A stretch of 64,000 bases of DNA from Roseibium sediminis (GCF_008711325.1 NZ_VXDB01000004.1:186001-250000); one strand, 5' to 3'; numbered from the stretch's first letter, positions 17,827 to 27,493 are shown. Program-made: numbers and translations. Notes: generated by a model not told the origin, from the letters alone.

Positions 17827-19425
17827 TCAGCTCATCCATTGCTGAATGGTTTGCCAGACCACGTTGCTTCGGTTGCGTTCGAAATAAACGGTAATTGGGG
17901 TTCCGCTGCGGGGAAGGGGCTCGGAAACGGCCTGCAGGGTTACAAGAGCAGATCTTGCATCCGGCGCTCGGAACCGATTGGTTTCCATGATCTCGTCAAC
18001 AAAGCCCATGGTGCGATCCACGGTCTTGACCTGAGCGTCTACCCATCTCTTTTCGGAAGTAATGTAGAGTTTCGCGGTGCTGTCCTTCTCGATATGAAGG
18101 ACTTCTTCCTGCGTCAGGTAAGCGGTCACGATTTCCGCACCGGCTTCTTCAAGAGCGAGGACAGGTTCACCCTGCTTGATGCTGACACCCGGCAGAAGGT
18201 CTATCTGTGCGACGCGCCCGTCGAAGGGCGCAAAAATGGTCCGCTGTATCCGCTTCTTCTCAAGTTCGCTGATAGCCTTCCTGCGGAATGCCAGTTCGGT
18301 TTTCAAGCGGGTCACGCGGGCTTCTATTTCGGCGACCCGACCCGCAAAAACTGCGCCGGTAAAGAGCTGAACACTCTCACCGGCATCAACCAGTTCCTCA
18401 AGTTCCTGAATATGGATCCGCTTGCGATCGAGTTCCGACTCCATCGCCTTGAAATTGTATTCAGCTTCCTCGACATCGCTGGCGAGGGCCAGTCCCTTTT
18501 TGGCGAGCTTCCTCATCCTTTCTGCCTTTAATCGCGCGTTTTCCTTCGCGATTTCCAGACCGACCAGTTGAGATTCGGATTGCCGGATATTGTTTCGGGC
18601 GACGAGCGCATAGCCTTTGGCCCGACGTTTTTCTTCCGCAAGAAGCGCCTCCGTTTCAGAGAGCTCGGCGATATTGGACGCCATGATCGAGCGGGCCTGC
18701 CTCAGGACGGTCTCCTGATTTGCATCCTCCACGGAGACAAGCAGTGTTCCGGCGGAGACCGTGTCTCCCTCGCGGTGCGGCGCTTGCAGAACAGTCCCGG
18801 TAACGGGAGCCATGACCACCACGCGTTCAGACGCGACGACTGCAGCGGTCACCTCAAGTCTGAAAAGGGCTGAGTAGAAATAGACGGCGGCATATCCGAA
18901 GACGGCGGTACCAAAGAGGAAGTAGAACATTGTCATCATGATCTGCCGCACCGGCCACCGGCGGACGGGGATCGCTTGAACCGGATTGGGATCGGGCTTG
19001 GTGGGGACGGGGGTCACCGGAGTGTCGATCCGGGCGATGGTATCGTCCACTTCCGTCATCTTGCCGCGGATCAGATCCTCGACAAAATGCTGCATCAGGG
19101 CGCTTTCGCGCTCGCCCAAAAATGTGAAACGGAATGCGCAGTGTCCGATCTCGGTATCGTGACGGACAACCTCGGCCTCGGCCTTGAGTGTGATGCTGAA
19201 ACCCTGAAAGGGAAGCGTGCAGTACAGAACGTGTTCGCTTCCAAGCTCCGGGTAGCCTTCGCTGAAGCCAATCAGCCGGACGCCACCCAATCCCCAGTCA
19301 TACGTGTCGAACGTGTGGTCGCCAAGCGTCACCTTCATGGGCGCTCTGACCCGATAATGGAGGCGTTGGCAGGGCCTTTCGTGCACGATCTTCAATTGCA
19401 AAAACCCGAGATTACGAAGTGACAT
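17827..19425 (-). CDS. alg44: Alginate co-polymerase Alg44 (PilZ plus HlyD-like)
   Basis: The 532-residue protein has an N-terminal PilZ domain: IVHERPCQRLHYRVRAP carries the RxxxR c-di-GMP signature and aligns with the start of Pseudomonas Alg44, and YDWGLGGVRL replaces the D/NxSxxG strand. A membrane helix (about 165-190) and a periplasmic membrane-fusion segment with a long coiled coil (about 235-390) follow. It binds c-di-GMP and activates Alg8. The ATG at 19425 lacks a clear ribosome-binding site, and the sigma-54-like promoter would start transcription almost on it. Translation may be leaderless or begin at TTG codons 9 or 11 just inside. Confidence 0.9.
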   Translation of the reverse strand: MSLRNLGFLQLKIVHERPCQRLHYRVRAPMKVTLGDHTFDTYDWGLGGVRLIGFSEGYPELGSEHVLYCTLPFQGFSITLKAEAEVVRHDTEIGHCAFRFTFLGERESALMQHFVEDLIRGKMTEVDDTIARIDTPVTPVPTKPDPNPVQAIPVRRWPVRQIMMTMFYFLFGTAVFGYAAVYFYSALFRLEVTAAVVASERVVVMAPVTGTVLQAPHREGDTVSAGTLLVSVEDANQETVLRQARSIMASNIAELSETEALLAEEKRRAKGYALVARNNIRQSESQLVGLEIAKENARLKAERMRKLAKKGLALASDVEEAEYNFKAMESELDRKRIHIQELEELVDAGESVQLFTGAVFAGRVAEIEARVTRLKTELAFRRKAISELEKKRIQRTIFAPFDGRVAQIDLLPGVSIKQGEPVLALEEAGAEIVTAYLTQEEVLHIEKDSTAKLYITSEKRWVDAQVKTVDRTMGFVDEIMETNRFRAPDARSALVTLQAVSEPLPRSGTPITVYFERNRSNVVWQTIQQWMS

Positions 19426-19434
19426 CTCGGGAAT

Positions 19435-19450
19435 TGCAAGGGCAATGCCA
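19435..19450 (-). promoter_or_regulatory. Sigma-54-like promoter of the alg44 operon
   Basis: The minus strand reads TGGCATTGCCCTTGCA: TGGCA at -24, perfect TTGCA at -12, and 10 nt between GG and GC. The predicted transcription start is near 19424, at the annotated ATG. Two TTTGC dyads lie about 105-165 bp upstream. This is one of the two best sigma-54 matches in the window. Confidence 0.6.
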
Positions 19451-19541
19451 GATCAGGGGAAGATCGACTCAAAGTCCGCTAAGCGGACAAGGTTTCATAA
19501 GTGCATGAAATAATTAGGAGAAATAAGTATTCAGTCGGAGA

Positions 19542-19602
19542 TTTGCAAAATTGGAAGATTTTCATCTGCCCAAACTCACCCATCAATTTGCCAAATTGCA
19601 AA
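19542..19602. promoter_or_regulatory. TTTGC dyads upstream of alg44
   Basis: TTTGC-AAAATT-GGAAG (19542-19557) and the perfect dyad TTTGC-CAAATT-GCAAA (19587-19602) lie 45 bp apart. They have the 5-6-5 arrangement found at the other sites of the island and suitable distance for enhancer binding by an NtrC-type protein. Confidence 0.5.
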
Positions 19603-19621
19603 ACCAGATGAGGAGAGGTGT

Positions 19622-19668
19622 CTTTCATCCCGGGCCAGGTTTCTCAAATTGCAAACCCGGGATGAAAG
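19622..19668. repeat. Perfect 13-bp inverted repeat containing a further dyad
   Basis: CTTTCATCCCGGG (19622-19634) and CCCGGGATGAAAG (19656-19668) are perfect complements around a 21-nt loop. Inside the loop TTTCT-CAAATT-GCAAA (19640-19655) shares its right half with the perfect dyad at 19587-19602. No T-run follows on either strand, so it is not an ordinary intrinsic terminator. It lies about 100 nt past the RTX stop codon. Confidence 0.6.
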
Positions 19669-19678
19669 TGGTTGGTCT

Positions 19679-19740
19679 GGGGGCCATCGGGCCGTCGAGT
19701 TGGCAGGATTTCTCCCGGCCAACATTGACCGATGGGCCCC
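19679..19740. repeat. Imperfect inverted repeat after the RTX gene
   Basis: GGGGGCCATCGG and CCGATGGGCCCC, differing by one bulged base, enclose 38 nt just beyond the RTX stop codon. It could end RTX transcription without a T-run or stabilise the 3' end. With the 13-bp repeat next to it, this fills the 343-nt gap; no gene is seen there. Confidence 0.45.
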
Positions 19741-19768
19741 AGTTCGGTTTCAGCCCTCTTTCGATGGA

Positions 19769-21664
19769 CTAGAATATGAAACAGTCATTTTCATAGAGCG
19801 ACGAGACCGACTGATTGCCGACGCTCTGAAGGTTACATACGTCCTGATAAGTGCCGTCTCCGTCCAGATCGACGGACAAGGTGGTGTCAGTTCCGTCAGA
19901 AGTTGCCTGAAGAAACTCCAGGAAAGCTTCGACCGTCAGACCGTTGGCAAGATGGCTGAAGTCCAGATAGTCAACACCCACTTCAAAGTCGGTGATCTGA
20001 TCTGTCCCTGACAGGTCGTATGTCCGGTAAACAAAAGTGTCGCTCCCATCGCCGCCAGTCAGAGTATCGCTGCCACCGAGGCCTCTGATCTGATCATCTC
20101 CGGCGCCAGCTTCAATGACATTTTCTCCTGACGTGCCCTTGAGGATATCGTTTCCTGATCCAGAGACGATATTGTCGATGAACTTCAGGGTGTCCGTACC
20201 GATTTGGAGCCCGTGGGCCCGCTTGTCGTGCAACGAGATGGACAGGTCGACGGAATAGGCGGCGTAGTTGACCGTGTCATTGCCCTGACCACCATGCATC
20301 ATGTCGTCCCCGGCATCACCATAAAAGGTATCATCGCCGTGACCGCCATAAAGCTCGTCGTTGTTGTGGCCGCCCCAAAGATGGTCGTCTCCGGCTCCGC
20401 CTTTCAGGATGTCGTTGCCATAACCACCATACAGCATGTCGTTACCAGAGCCGCCGATAACAGTGTCGTCACCGTTTCCGCCGTCCAGTGTGTCATGACC
20501 TGAACCGCCATTGAGCGTGTCGGCACCATGTTCGCCGTACAGGCTGTCATCACCATTGTTGCCATTGAGAGTGTCCTCCTGCATTCCTCCATAGATGACA
20601 TCATCGCCGGAATTGCCATAGAGCGTGTCCTGACCCGAATTGCCGTTCATGACATCGTTACCGCTGCCGCCGTGCATCCGGTCGTGACCGGTGCCTCCGT
20701 CCAACTGGTCATTGCCTGACCGACCATGCATCTCGTCAGCCCCGTTGCCACCCCAAAGAATGTCGTTGTCGCTGCGCACGATCTCAGACACCTCATAGCC
20801 GATACCGGGGTTGGGGTCGGTGCCCCCATTTTCGTTCTGGTAGTGAGCGTTCAGAAGAAGGGCATTGGCCAAGCCGATATCGACCGTGAAGACACTGTCA
20901 TCGAAATCGAGGTCGCCACCATTGTAGAGATCCTCAAACCCGAGCGTCACGGTGCCGGCATCTGTTTTCAAAACGCCAGTCGTGTGGAGCAAACTGTCCG
21001 GGTTCAGGTCGACAGTCTCGTCGTAGGCGGCAGTGTGATACGCGTGTGTATTGATCAGCGTTTTCGTGCCGTCCGGCGCAATATAATAGAGGCGAGGACC
21101 GTCGCTATTGATGGTTGCCTGTGTCCCGTCGGCATTCAGGAACTGTAATGTTCCGTTTTCCAGATCCAGCCCTGCATACCCGTTGTTCAGGTTGAAGCCG
21201 TTGGAAATGATGAAGAACGCTATTTTGTCGCCGTTTTGAACATCGAGATACTCGCGGCTGACGCCCCCGATCAAGTCACCGCCGCTCCCTTGCAGGGACG
21301 CGTTCTGCCAGATGAAGCTGACATCTGTGATCGACCCATCTTCCTGAACCTTGTAGTAGCCAAACGTGTTCTTATAGCCGGCGGTCTCGCCTTCAAAGAC
21401 GACAGAGACGGGATAGTCGTTGGCTATTTCGATAGATGTGATCTGGACGAGGGTTGGCCCTCCCGAGCCATAGAGCTTGTCGTTACCGTTGTCCCCGTAG
21501 AGAATATCGTCGCCGGTTCCACCCCAGACTTCATCATTCCCGTTGTCTCCAAAAAGAATGTCGTCGCCAAAGCGGCCCGACATGACGTCAGAATGGACCG
21601 AGCCATCCAGCACATCATCTTCACTCGTCCCAATGATGGGGCGAGTGGCGGGTAAGCTCACCAT
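19769..21664 (-). CDS. RTX-repeat, DUF4114-containing protein, type I secretion substrate
   Basis: The start at 21664 is set by AGGAG 9 nt upstream; 631 residues. Residues 20-65 and about 298-490 are calcium-binding RTX nonapeptides (GGxGxDxLx, for example GGSGNDMLYGGYGNDILKGG). Between them, residues about 85-265 form a DUF4114 region ending FEDLYNGGDLDFDDSVF. The C-terminus (GSDTFVYRTYDLSGTDQITD, then DYLDFSHL) is the type I secretion target domain, ending in hydrophobic FIF. It has no signal peptide and should be exported in one step. A sigma-54-like element and two TTTGC dyads upstream suggest co-expression with alginate, as a matrix or adhesion protein. Confidence 0.88.
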   Translation of the reverse strand: MVSLPATRPIIGTSEDDVLDGSVHSDVMSGRFGDDILFGDNGNDEVWGGTGDDILYGDNGNDKLYGSGGPTLVQITSIEIANDYPVSVVFEGETAGYKNTFGYYKVQEDGSITDVSFIWQNASLQGSGGDLIGGVSREYLDVQNGDKIAFFIISNGFNLNNGYAGLDLENGTLQFLNADGTQATINSDGPRLYYIAPDGTKTLINTHAYHTAAYDETVDLNPDSLLHTTGVLKTDAGTVTLGFEDLYNGGDLDFDDSVFTVDIGLANALLLNAHYQNENGGTDPNPGIGYEVSEIVRSDNDILWGGNGADEMHGRSGNDQLDGGTGHDRMHGGSGNDVMNGNSGQDTLYGNSGDDVIYGGMQEDTLNGNNGDDSLYGEHGADTLNGGSGHDTLDGGNGDDTVIGGSGNDMLYGGYGNDILKGGAGDDHLWGGHNNDELYGGHGDDTFYGDAGDDMMHGGQGNDTVNYAAYSVDLSISLHDKRAHGLQIGTDTLKFIDNIVSGSGNDILKGTSGENVIEAGAGDDQIRGLGGSDTLTGGDGSDTFVYRTYDLSGTDQITDFEVGVDYLDFSHLANGLTVEAFLEFLQATSDGTDTTLSVDLDGDGTYQDVCNLQSVGNQSVSSLYENDCFIF

Positions 21665-21715
21665 GAATTCGTGCTCCTTCCTGCACAGCACATGTGCGCA
21701 AAACAGAGAGAAAGG

Positions 21716-21731
21716 TGCAGGGAATGGGCCA
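21716..21731 (-). promoter_or_regulatory. Sigma-54-like element of the RTX gene
   Basis: The minus strand reads TGGCCCATTCCCTGCA. GG and GC are 10 nt apart and TGC is present at -12; mismatches are one C in the -24 box and CTGCA for TTGCA. The start would be near 21705, giving a leader of about 40 nt. Confidence 0.4.
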
Positions 21732-21813
21732 GCCTTCAGTTGCCGGGTGCAAAAGAAACTGAATGAAAAAACAATACGTTAGAACGGGTCGACTTTGAAT
21801 TAACTCCGACTGA

Positions 21814-21849
21814 TTTGCAGAATGGCATCATTCTTTGCAAATCCGGATG
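21814..21849. promoter_or_regulatory. Paired TTTGC dyads upstream of the RTX gene
   Basis: TTTGC-AGAATG-GCATC (21814-21829) and TTTGC-AAATCC-GGATG (21834-21849) are spaced 20 bp start to start, about two helical turns, and lie about 85-130 bp upstream of the sigma-54-like element. They are close to the pcaQ stop codon at 21886. Confidence 0.45.
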
Positions 21850-21885
21850 CGGTTTTGGTGTTCACCAAAGCCTGACAGTTTGAGC

Positions 21886-22806
21886 TCATGACCTCAGATT
21901 CAAGGCGTCGATGATGGTTTGCACGGCAAGACGGAAGATTTGTTCTTCCGGCTTTTGCACCGCATCCGGGCGGGTCATCAGGCCAATCGGGCCTCTTGTA
22001 ATGGTCGTGTCAAAGGGCAGGCGGACCAAGTGTCCGTCGCTGGTTTCATTCTGCACGACACCAGAGGAGATGATCCAGACGGCATCGGTGTTGCGGGTGT
22101 AGATGCGCCCGAAGGCACCCGACACGGTTTCTATACGGTCGCGGATTTCACCAACGCCATTTGCAATCAGGAACCGCTCGACAAGCGGGCGAATGGCTGC
22201 CCCCTCCGGAGGATAGAGAACGGGCCAGTCCACGAGCCGTTTGACATCGGGCCGTTCCAGCAGCGGATGATTTGCACGCACGACAAACTCCACATGCTCG
22301 GAATAGAGCTGCGTGAAAGCCACGCCTTCCATAGATGCCGGTCGCCCAAGGCGCCCGATGACAAGATCCAGTTCCCCAAGTTTCAGGCGTTCGATCAGAT
22401 ATCCATGTGGTCCATCCATGATCCGGACAATCACGTCAGGGGCAAGTTCCGAATATTCCTTGATGATCGCAGGCATGATGCTGGCCGAAACGCTGGGGAG
22501 TGCACCAACTTTCAAGGTGGTGCGGGCGTGAGTGCCTTCCTGTTCGACACCATCAAAGCCCTGTTGCAGGCTGGCCAGCGAAATGCGGGCAAAGTGCAGG
22601 AAGACCTTGCCTTGTTTGGTCAGGGAAACACCGGCGCGATTTCGGACCATCAACTGCGCGCCGACGATTTCCTCCAATTCCTTGAGTGTCTTGGAAATGG
22701 CAGGTTGGGTCAGATGCAGCTTGTCAGCGGCAGTTTTCAGGCTCTCTTCCTGCGCGATTTCAACGAAACACTGAATATGGCGATATTTGACCCTGCGATC
22801 GATCAT
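21886..22806 (-). CDS. pcaQ: LysR-type activator of protocatechuate genes PcaQ
   Basis: The 306-residue LysR protein has the N-terminal winged helix (RHIQCFVEIAQEESLKTAAD then KLHLTQPAISKTLKELE) that matches PcaQ closely, and a substrate-binding domain from about residue 90. PcaQ activates the pca operon with beta-carboxymuconate and related intermediates as co-inducers. It is transcribed away from pobA, the usual arrangement, with the shared control region at 22807-22899. Family assignment is firm from both sequence and context. Confidence 0.92.
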   Translation of the reverse strand: MIDRRVKYRHIQCFVEIAQEESLKTAADKLHLTQPAISKTLKELEEIVGAQLMVRNRAGVSLTKQGKVFLHFARISLASLQQGFDGVEQEGTHARTTLKVGALPSVSASIMPAIIKEYSELAPDVIVRIMDGPHGYLIERLKLGELDLVIGRLGRPASMEGVAFTQLYSEHVEFVVRANHPLLERPDVKRLVDWPVLYPPEGAAIRPLVERFLIANGVGEIRDRIETVSGAFGRIYTRNTDAVWIISSGVVQNETSDGHLVRLPFDTTITRGPIGLMTRPDAVQKPEEQIFRLAVQTIIDALNLRS

Positions 22807-22866
22807 ATGGTTTCCAAAAATGATAACTAAATGCCGGAAAAACTCATTTTACTTCGCATTTTTGAT

Positions 22867-24068
<1,202 letters not shown>

Positions 24069-24069
<1 letters not shown>

Positions 24070-24860
24070 TGAAGGTTTTACGGCTCCCTCAATTTGACCT
24101 GCATTGGCGAGAAGACGGTGATCCGACCGGAGAGCCAGTTGTCTTTGCCAATTCTCTCGGCACTGATCTCAGGCTTTGGGATAGTGTGATCGATCTCTTG
24201 CCTCGCGCCGGATATCGCTTCATCCGGTTCGACAAGCGCGGGCATGGATTGTCGTCCTGTCCGGCATCTCCCTACACGATGGACGAACTGGTTGCCGATG
24301 TGGAGGCTCTGCTCTCTCATCTGGGCGTGAAGACCTGCACGTTCGTCGGGCTGTCCATCGGCGGCATGATCGGCCAGCAACTCGCGGGCAACCGGCCTGA
24401 TCTGGTCAAGGCGCTGGTGCTTTCCAATACGGCTGCAAAGATGGGCGAGCCAGCCATGTGGGCGCAGCGGATGGACGCGGTGCGCACAGGTGGGCTTTCC
24501 TCGATTGCTGATGCAGTTCTGGAGCGTTGGTTCAGCGCCGCCTTTCGCCAGACTGTCGAGCTTTCCGCCTGGAAATCCATGCTGACACGTACACCGGCAG
24601 ACGGATATGTCGGCTGCTGCGCGGCTATCGCAGGGGCGGATCTGACCGAAACGACCCGTAAACTTGGCCAGCCGGTTCTTTGCATCGGTGGGTCTGAAGA
24701 CCTCGCCAGTCCGCCATCCCTTGTTCGTGGAACAAGCGACCTCATTGCCGGAAGCCAATACGTCGAGATTTCAGGGGCGGGGCATCTTCCCTGCGTCGAG
24801 GCCCCACAGGTTTTTGCCAATCATCTAAACGCCTTTTTGCAGGAGACACGCCATGCCTGA
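24069..24860 (+). CDS. pcaD: 3-oxoadipate enol-lactonase
   Basis: The start at 24069 overlaps the pobA stop as TGATG and gives a 263-residue alpha/beta hydrolase. The nucleophile elbow is GLSIGGMIG and the C-terminal histidine lies in ISGAGHLPCVEAP, with the acid in the GSEDLASPP loop. It opens beta-ketoadipate enol-lactone to beta-ketoadipate. It overlaps pcaC by 8 nt. Gene order pobA-pcaD-pcaC-pcaH-pcaG is common in marine alphaproteobacteria. Confidence 0.94.
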
Positions 24861-25269
24861 GCGATATGAAACCGGAATGCGTGTCCGGCGCAGTGTGCTT
24901 GGCGATGCCCATGTGGACAGGGCAGAGGCCAACAAGTCGGCTCTCGATGAGCCGTTTCAAACGCTGATCACCGAAAGTGCCTGGGGCACGGTCTGGGCCT
25001 CTGACGGAATTGCGCCTCGCGAGCGCTCGATGTTGACGCTGGCTCTGCTTGCCGCACTTGGAAACTTCGACGAGATCCCGATGCACATCCGCGCGACCGC
25101 AAGAACAGGCGCGAGCAAGCAGGATGTATTGGAAGCCTTCCAACATGTCGCAATATATGCTGGTGTTCCAAGGGCCAATCAGGCGTTGAAGCTAGCCAGA
25201 GAAACCTATGCGGAAATGGAACGTGCAGACACCATGCATACTGGCTTCGGCGGGGAGGAACAAAGATGA
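24853..25269 (+). CDS. pcaC: 4-carboxymuconolactone decarboxylase
   Basis: The 138-residue protein is of normal length for PcaC in the AhpD-like carboxymuconolactone decarboxylase family. It has the [20 protein letters not shown] opening and the central [20 protein letters not shown] and [19 protein letters not shown] helices. It removes CO2 from gamma-carboxymuconolactone to give the enol-lactone. It overlaps pcaD and, as ATGA, pcaH. Confidence 0.95.
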   Translation: MPERYETGMRVRRSVLGDAHVDRAEANKSALDEPFQTLITESAWGTVWASDGIAPRERSMLTLALLAALGNFDEIPMHIRATARTGASKQDVLEAFQHVAIYAGVPRANQALKLARETYAEMERADTMHTGFGGEEQR

Positions 25270-25991
25270 AGCCAGGACCATTTTACCAGCGGGACCGGCA
25301 GTGGCACGCACCGGCCAAAACGCCCGATTACAAGACAAGCGTCGCGCGGTCTCCGGAATATTCCCTGATCAGTCTGGAAACCACGATCAGCGAGATGACC
25401 GGCCCGGTCTTCGGCCACAATGATATCGACCCGCTCGACAGGGACCTTCTGTCAAACTACGCCAAGACCGGCGAGAGCCCGATTGGCGAACGCATTATCC
25501 TTCATGGCCGCGTTCTGGATGAAAATGCGCGTCCCGTACCCAATACGCTTGTCGAAATCTGGCAGGCGAATGCTGGCGGGCGCTATCGACACAAGAAGGA
25601 TATGTATCTTGCGCCGATCGATCCGAATTTCGGCGGCTGCGGCCGGACGCTGACTGACGAGAACGGCTACTATTATTTCCGCACCGTGAAACCCGGCGCC
25701 TATCCCTGGCGTAACTGGGTGAACAACTGGCGCCCGGCGCATGTGCATGTATCGGTGTTCGGAACGGCCTTCGCACAGCGGCTGATCACACAATGCTATT
25801 TCGAGGGTGATCCCCTGATCCGCCAATGCCCGATCGTGAGCACGATCCCGGATCCTGAGGCCATTGAGCAACTGATCGCCCAGCTCGACATGAACGCAAC
25901 GATCCCGCTCGACACGATTGCCTACAAGTTCGATATCATTTTGCGCGGGCGCCGCTCGACGTTGTTTGAAAATCGTATGGAGGGCAACTGA
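25266..25991 (+). CDS. pcaH: Protocatechuate 3,4-dioxygenase beta chain
   Basis: The 241-residue chain carries the non-haem Fe(III) ligands of intradiol dioxygenases: a tyrosine in GGRYRHKKD, a tyrosine in [12 protein letters not shown], and histidines in [13 protein letters not shown]. It pairs with PcaG to cleave protocatechuate to beta-carboxy-cis,cis-muconate. It overlaps pcaC by 4 nt and is 2 nt before pcaG, consistent with equal synthesis of the two chains. Confidence 0.96.
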   Translation: MKPGPFYQRDRQWHAPAKTPDYKTSVARSPEYSLISLETTISEMTGPVFGHNDIDPLDRDLLSNYAKTGESPIGERIILHGRVLDENARPVPNTLVEIWQANAGGRYRHKKDMYLAPIDPNFGGCGRTLTDENGYYYFRTVKPGAYPWRNWVNNWRPAHVHVSVFGTAFAQRLITQCYFEGDPLIRQCPIVSTIPDPEAIEQLIAQLDMNATIPLDTIAYKFDIILRGRRSTLFENRMEGN

Positions 25992-25993
25992 TC

Positions 25994-26617
25994 ATGCGGC
26001 AGATGCTGGATTATCTGAAGGAAACGCCATCCCAGACTGCCGGGCCTTATGTCCATATCGGTCTTGCACCGGGTGCTGCCGGGTTCGACATCTACAAGCA
26101 CGAGCTTGGCTGGGACATTGCCGGTCCGAACGCAAAGGGCGAGCGCATCCGGATCGAAGGGTCCGTGATCGACGGTATGGGATCGCCAATCAAGGACGTT
26201 TTGCTGGAGGCGTGGCAAGCCAATTCACAAGGTATCTATGCCCATCCCGAGCATGAAGGGGAGGTCGAAGACGGCTTTCGTGGTTGGGGCCGGATCATAA
26301 CCGACTTCGAGACCGGCGAATGGGGTTTTGACACCATCAAACCGGGTTCGGTTCGCGATGCCAAGGGCAAGCCCATGGCCCCGCATATCAGCCTTTGGAT
26401 CGTGGCTCGCGGGATCAATGTCGGCCTCCAGACACGGCTTTACTTCGCAGATGAAGCGGATGCCAATGCCGAAGACCCGGTTCTGAACCTGATTGAATGG
26501 GAGCGACGCCGGGCAACGCTGCTCGCCCATCGATCCGGCGAAAAGGGTGGCACGCCGGTCTACCGGTTCGACATCAAGCTGCAAGGCCTCGATGAAACCG
26601 TTTTCTTTGATATCTGA
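25994..26617 (+). CDS. pcaG: Protocatechuate 3,4-dioxygenase alpha chain
   Basis: The 207-residue chain has the same beta-sandwich pattern as PcaH (EAWQANSQGIYAHPEHEG, GFRGWGRIITDFETGEWGFDT, APHISLWIVARGINVGLQTR) but lacks the full iron ligand set, as expected for the alpha chain. It begins QMLDYLKETPSQTAGPYVHI, typical of PcaG. It forms the heteromer with the beta chain encoded just upstream. Confidence 0.95.
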   Translation: MRQMLDYLKETPSQTAGPYVHIGLAPGAAGFDIYKHELGWDIAGPNAKGERIRIEGSVIDGMGSPIKDVLLEAWQANSQGIYAHPEHEGEVEDGFRGWGRIITDFETGEWGFDTIKPGSVRDAKGKPMAPHISLWIVARGINVGLQTRLYFADEADANAEDPVLNLIEWERRRATLLAHRSGEKGGTPVYRFDIKLQGLDETVFFDI

Positions 26618-26629
26618 GAACCGCGAAGC

Positions 26630-27463
26630 ATGACAAAGCACTGCATCATCTGCGTTGCCATCACCGGGTCCCTGCCGCGCAAGGAGAACAATCCGGCTGT
26701 TCCGATCACGGTCAGTGAGCAGATCGAGTCCACTCAGGAAGCGTTCGAGGCCGGAGCAACCATCGTGCACGCCCATGTGCGTAACGAAGATCAGACCCCG
26801 TCTTCCGATCCGGAGCGGTTCTCCCGCTTGAAGGAGGGGCTGGAAAAGCATTGTCCTGGCATGATCATCCAGTTCTCGACGGGTGGTCGATCGGGGGCAG
26901 GCAAAGAACGGGGAGGGATGCTCCCGCTGAAGCCCGACATGGCGTCACTCTCCGTGGGCTCGAACAACTTTCCGACCCGCGTCTATGAAAATCCCCCCGA
27001 TCTTGTCGACTGGCTGGCCAGCGAAATGCGCGAATACGGCATCAAGCCGGAAGTCGAGGCGTTCGATCTCTCGCACATTCATCAGGCGGCAACGATGAAC
27101 AAGGACGGCCGGATATCGGGCAAGCTTTATGTCCAGTTCGTCATGGGGGTGAAGAATGCCATGCCGGTCGACCGGGATGTCTTTGACTATTACATCCGCA
27201 CGGTTGAGCGTCTTGCACCGGACGCCGAATGGTGCGCTGCCGGCATTGGACGGCACCAACTAACCATCAATGAATGGTGCATAGCCGCCGGAGGTCACAC
27301 GCGCACAGGGATGGAAGACAATATCCGTCTCTCGGGAACAGAACTGGCGCCGTCCAATGTGGCACTTGTGCGCAGGGCAACCGAAATCTGCGATAAATAT
27401 GAAAGACCTGTGGCAACATGGCAGGAGGCGCGGCGGATTCTTGATCTGCCGATGCCCACCTGA
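26630..27463 (+). CDS. Beta-keto acid cleavage enzyme (BKACE, DUF849), probable beta-ketoadipate cleavage
   Basis: The 277-residue TIM-barrel protein has the family zinc ligands HAHVR (His47, His49) and the glutamate in RTGMEDNIRLS, plus the AITGSLPRKEN opening. BKACEs transfer the acyl part of a beta-keto acid to CoA from acetyl-CoA, releasing acetoacetate. Its place between pcaG and pcaB points to beta-ketoadipate as substrate, giving succinyl-CoA and acetoacetate. No pcaIJ or pcaF genes occur in the window. The substrate is inferred from context, not from residues I can test. Confidence 0.88.
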   Translation: MTKHCIICVAITGSLPRKENNPAVPITVSEQIESTQEAFEAGATIVHAHVRNEDQTPSSDPERFSRLKEGLEKHCPGMIIQFSTGGRSGAGKERGGMLPLKPDMASLSVGSNNFPTRVYENPPDLVDWLASEMREYGIKPEVEAFDLSHIHQAATMNKDGRISGKLYVQFVMGVKNAMPVDRDVFDYYIRTVERLAPDAEWCAAGIGRHQLTINEWCIAAGGHTRTGMEDNIRLSGTELAPSNVALVRRATEICDKYERPVATWQEARRILDLPMPT

Positions 27464-27493
27464 AATCGCTCGTGTTCTTGACCAAGGAAGACC

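Noticed and set aside
20280-21600. Short periodic repeats that could be taken for a CRISPR or tandem array
   Set aside because: The periodicity follows RTX nonapeptide codons in an intact gene. Repeats are not identical and there are no spacers.
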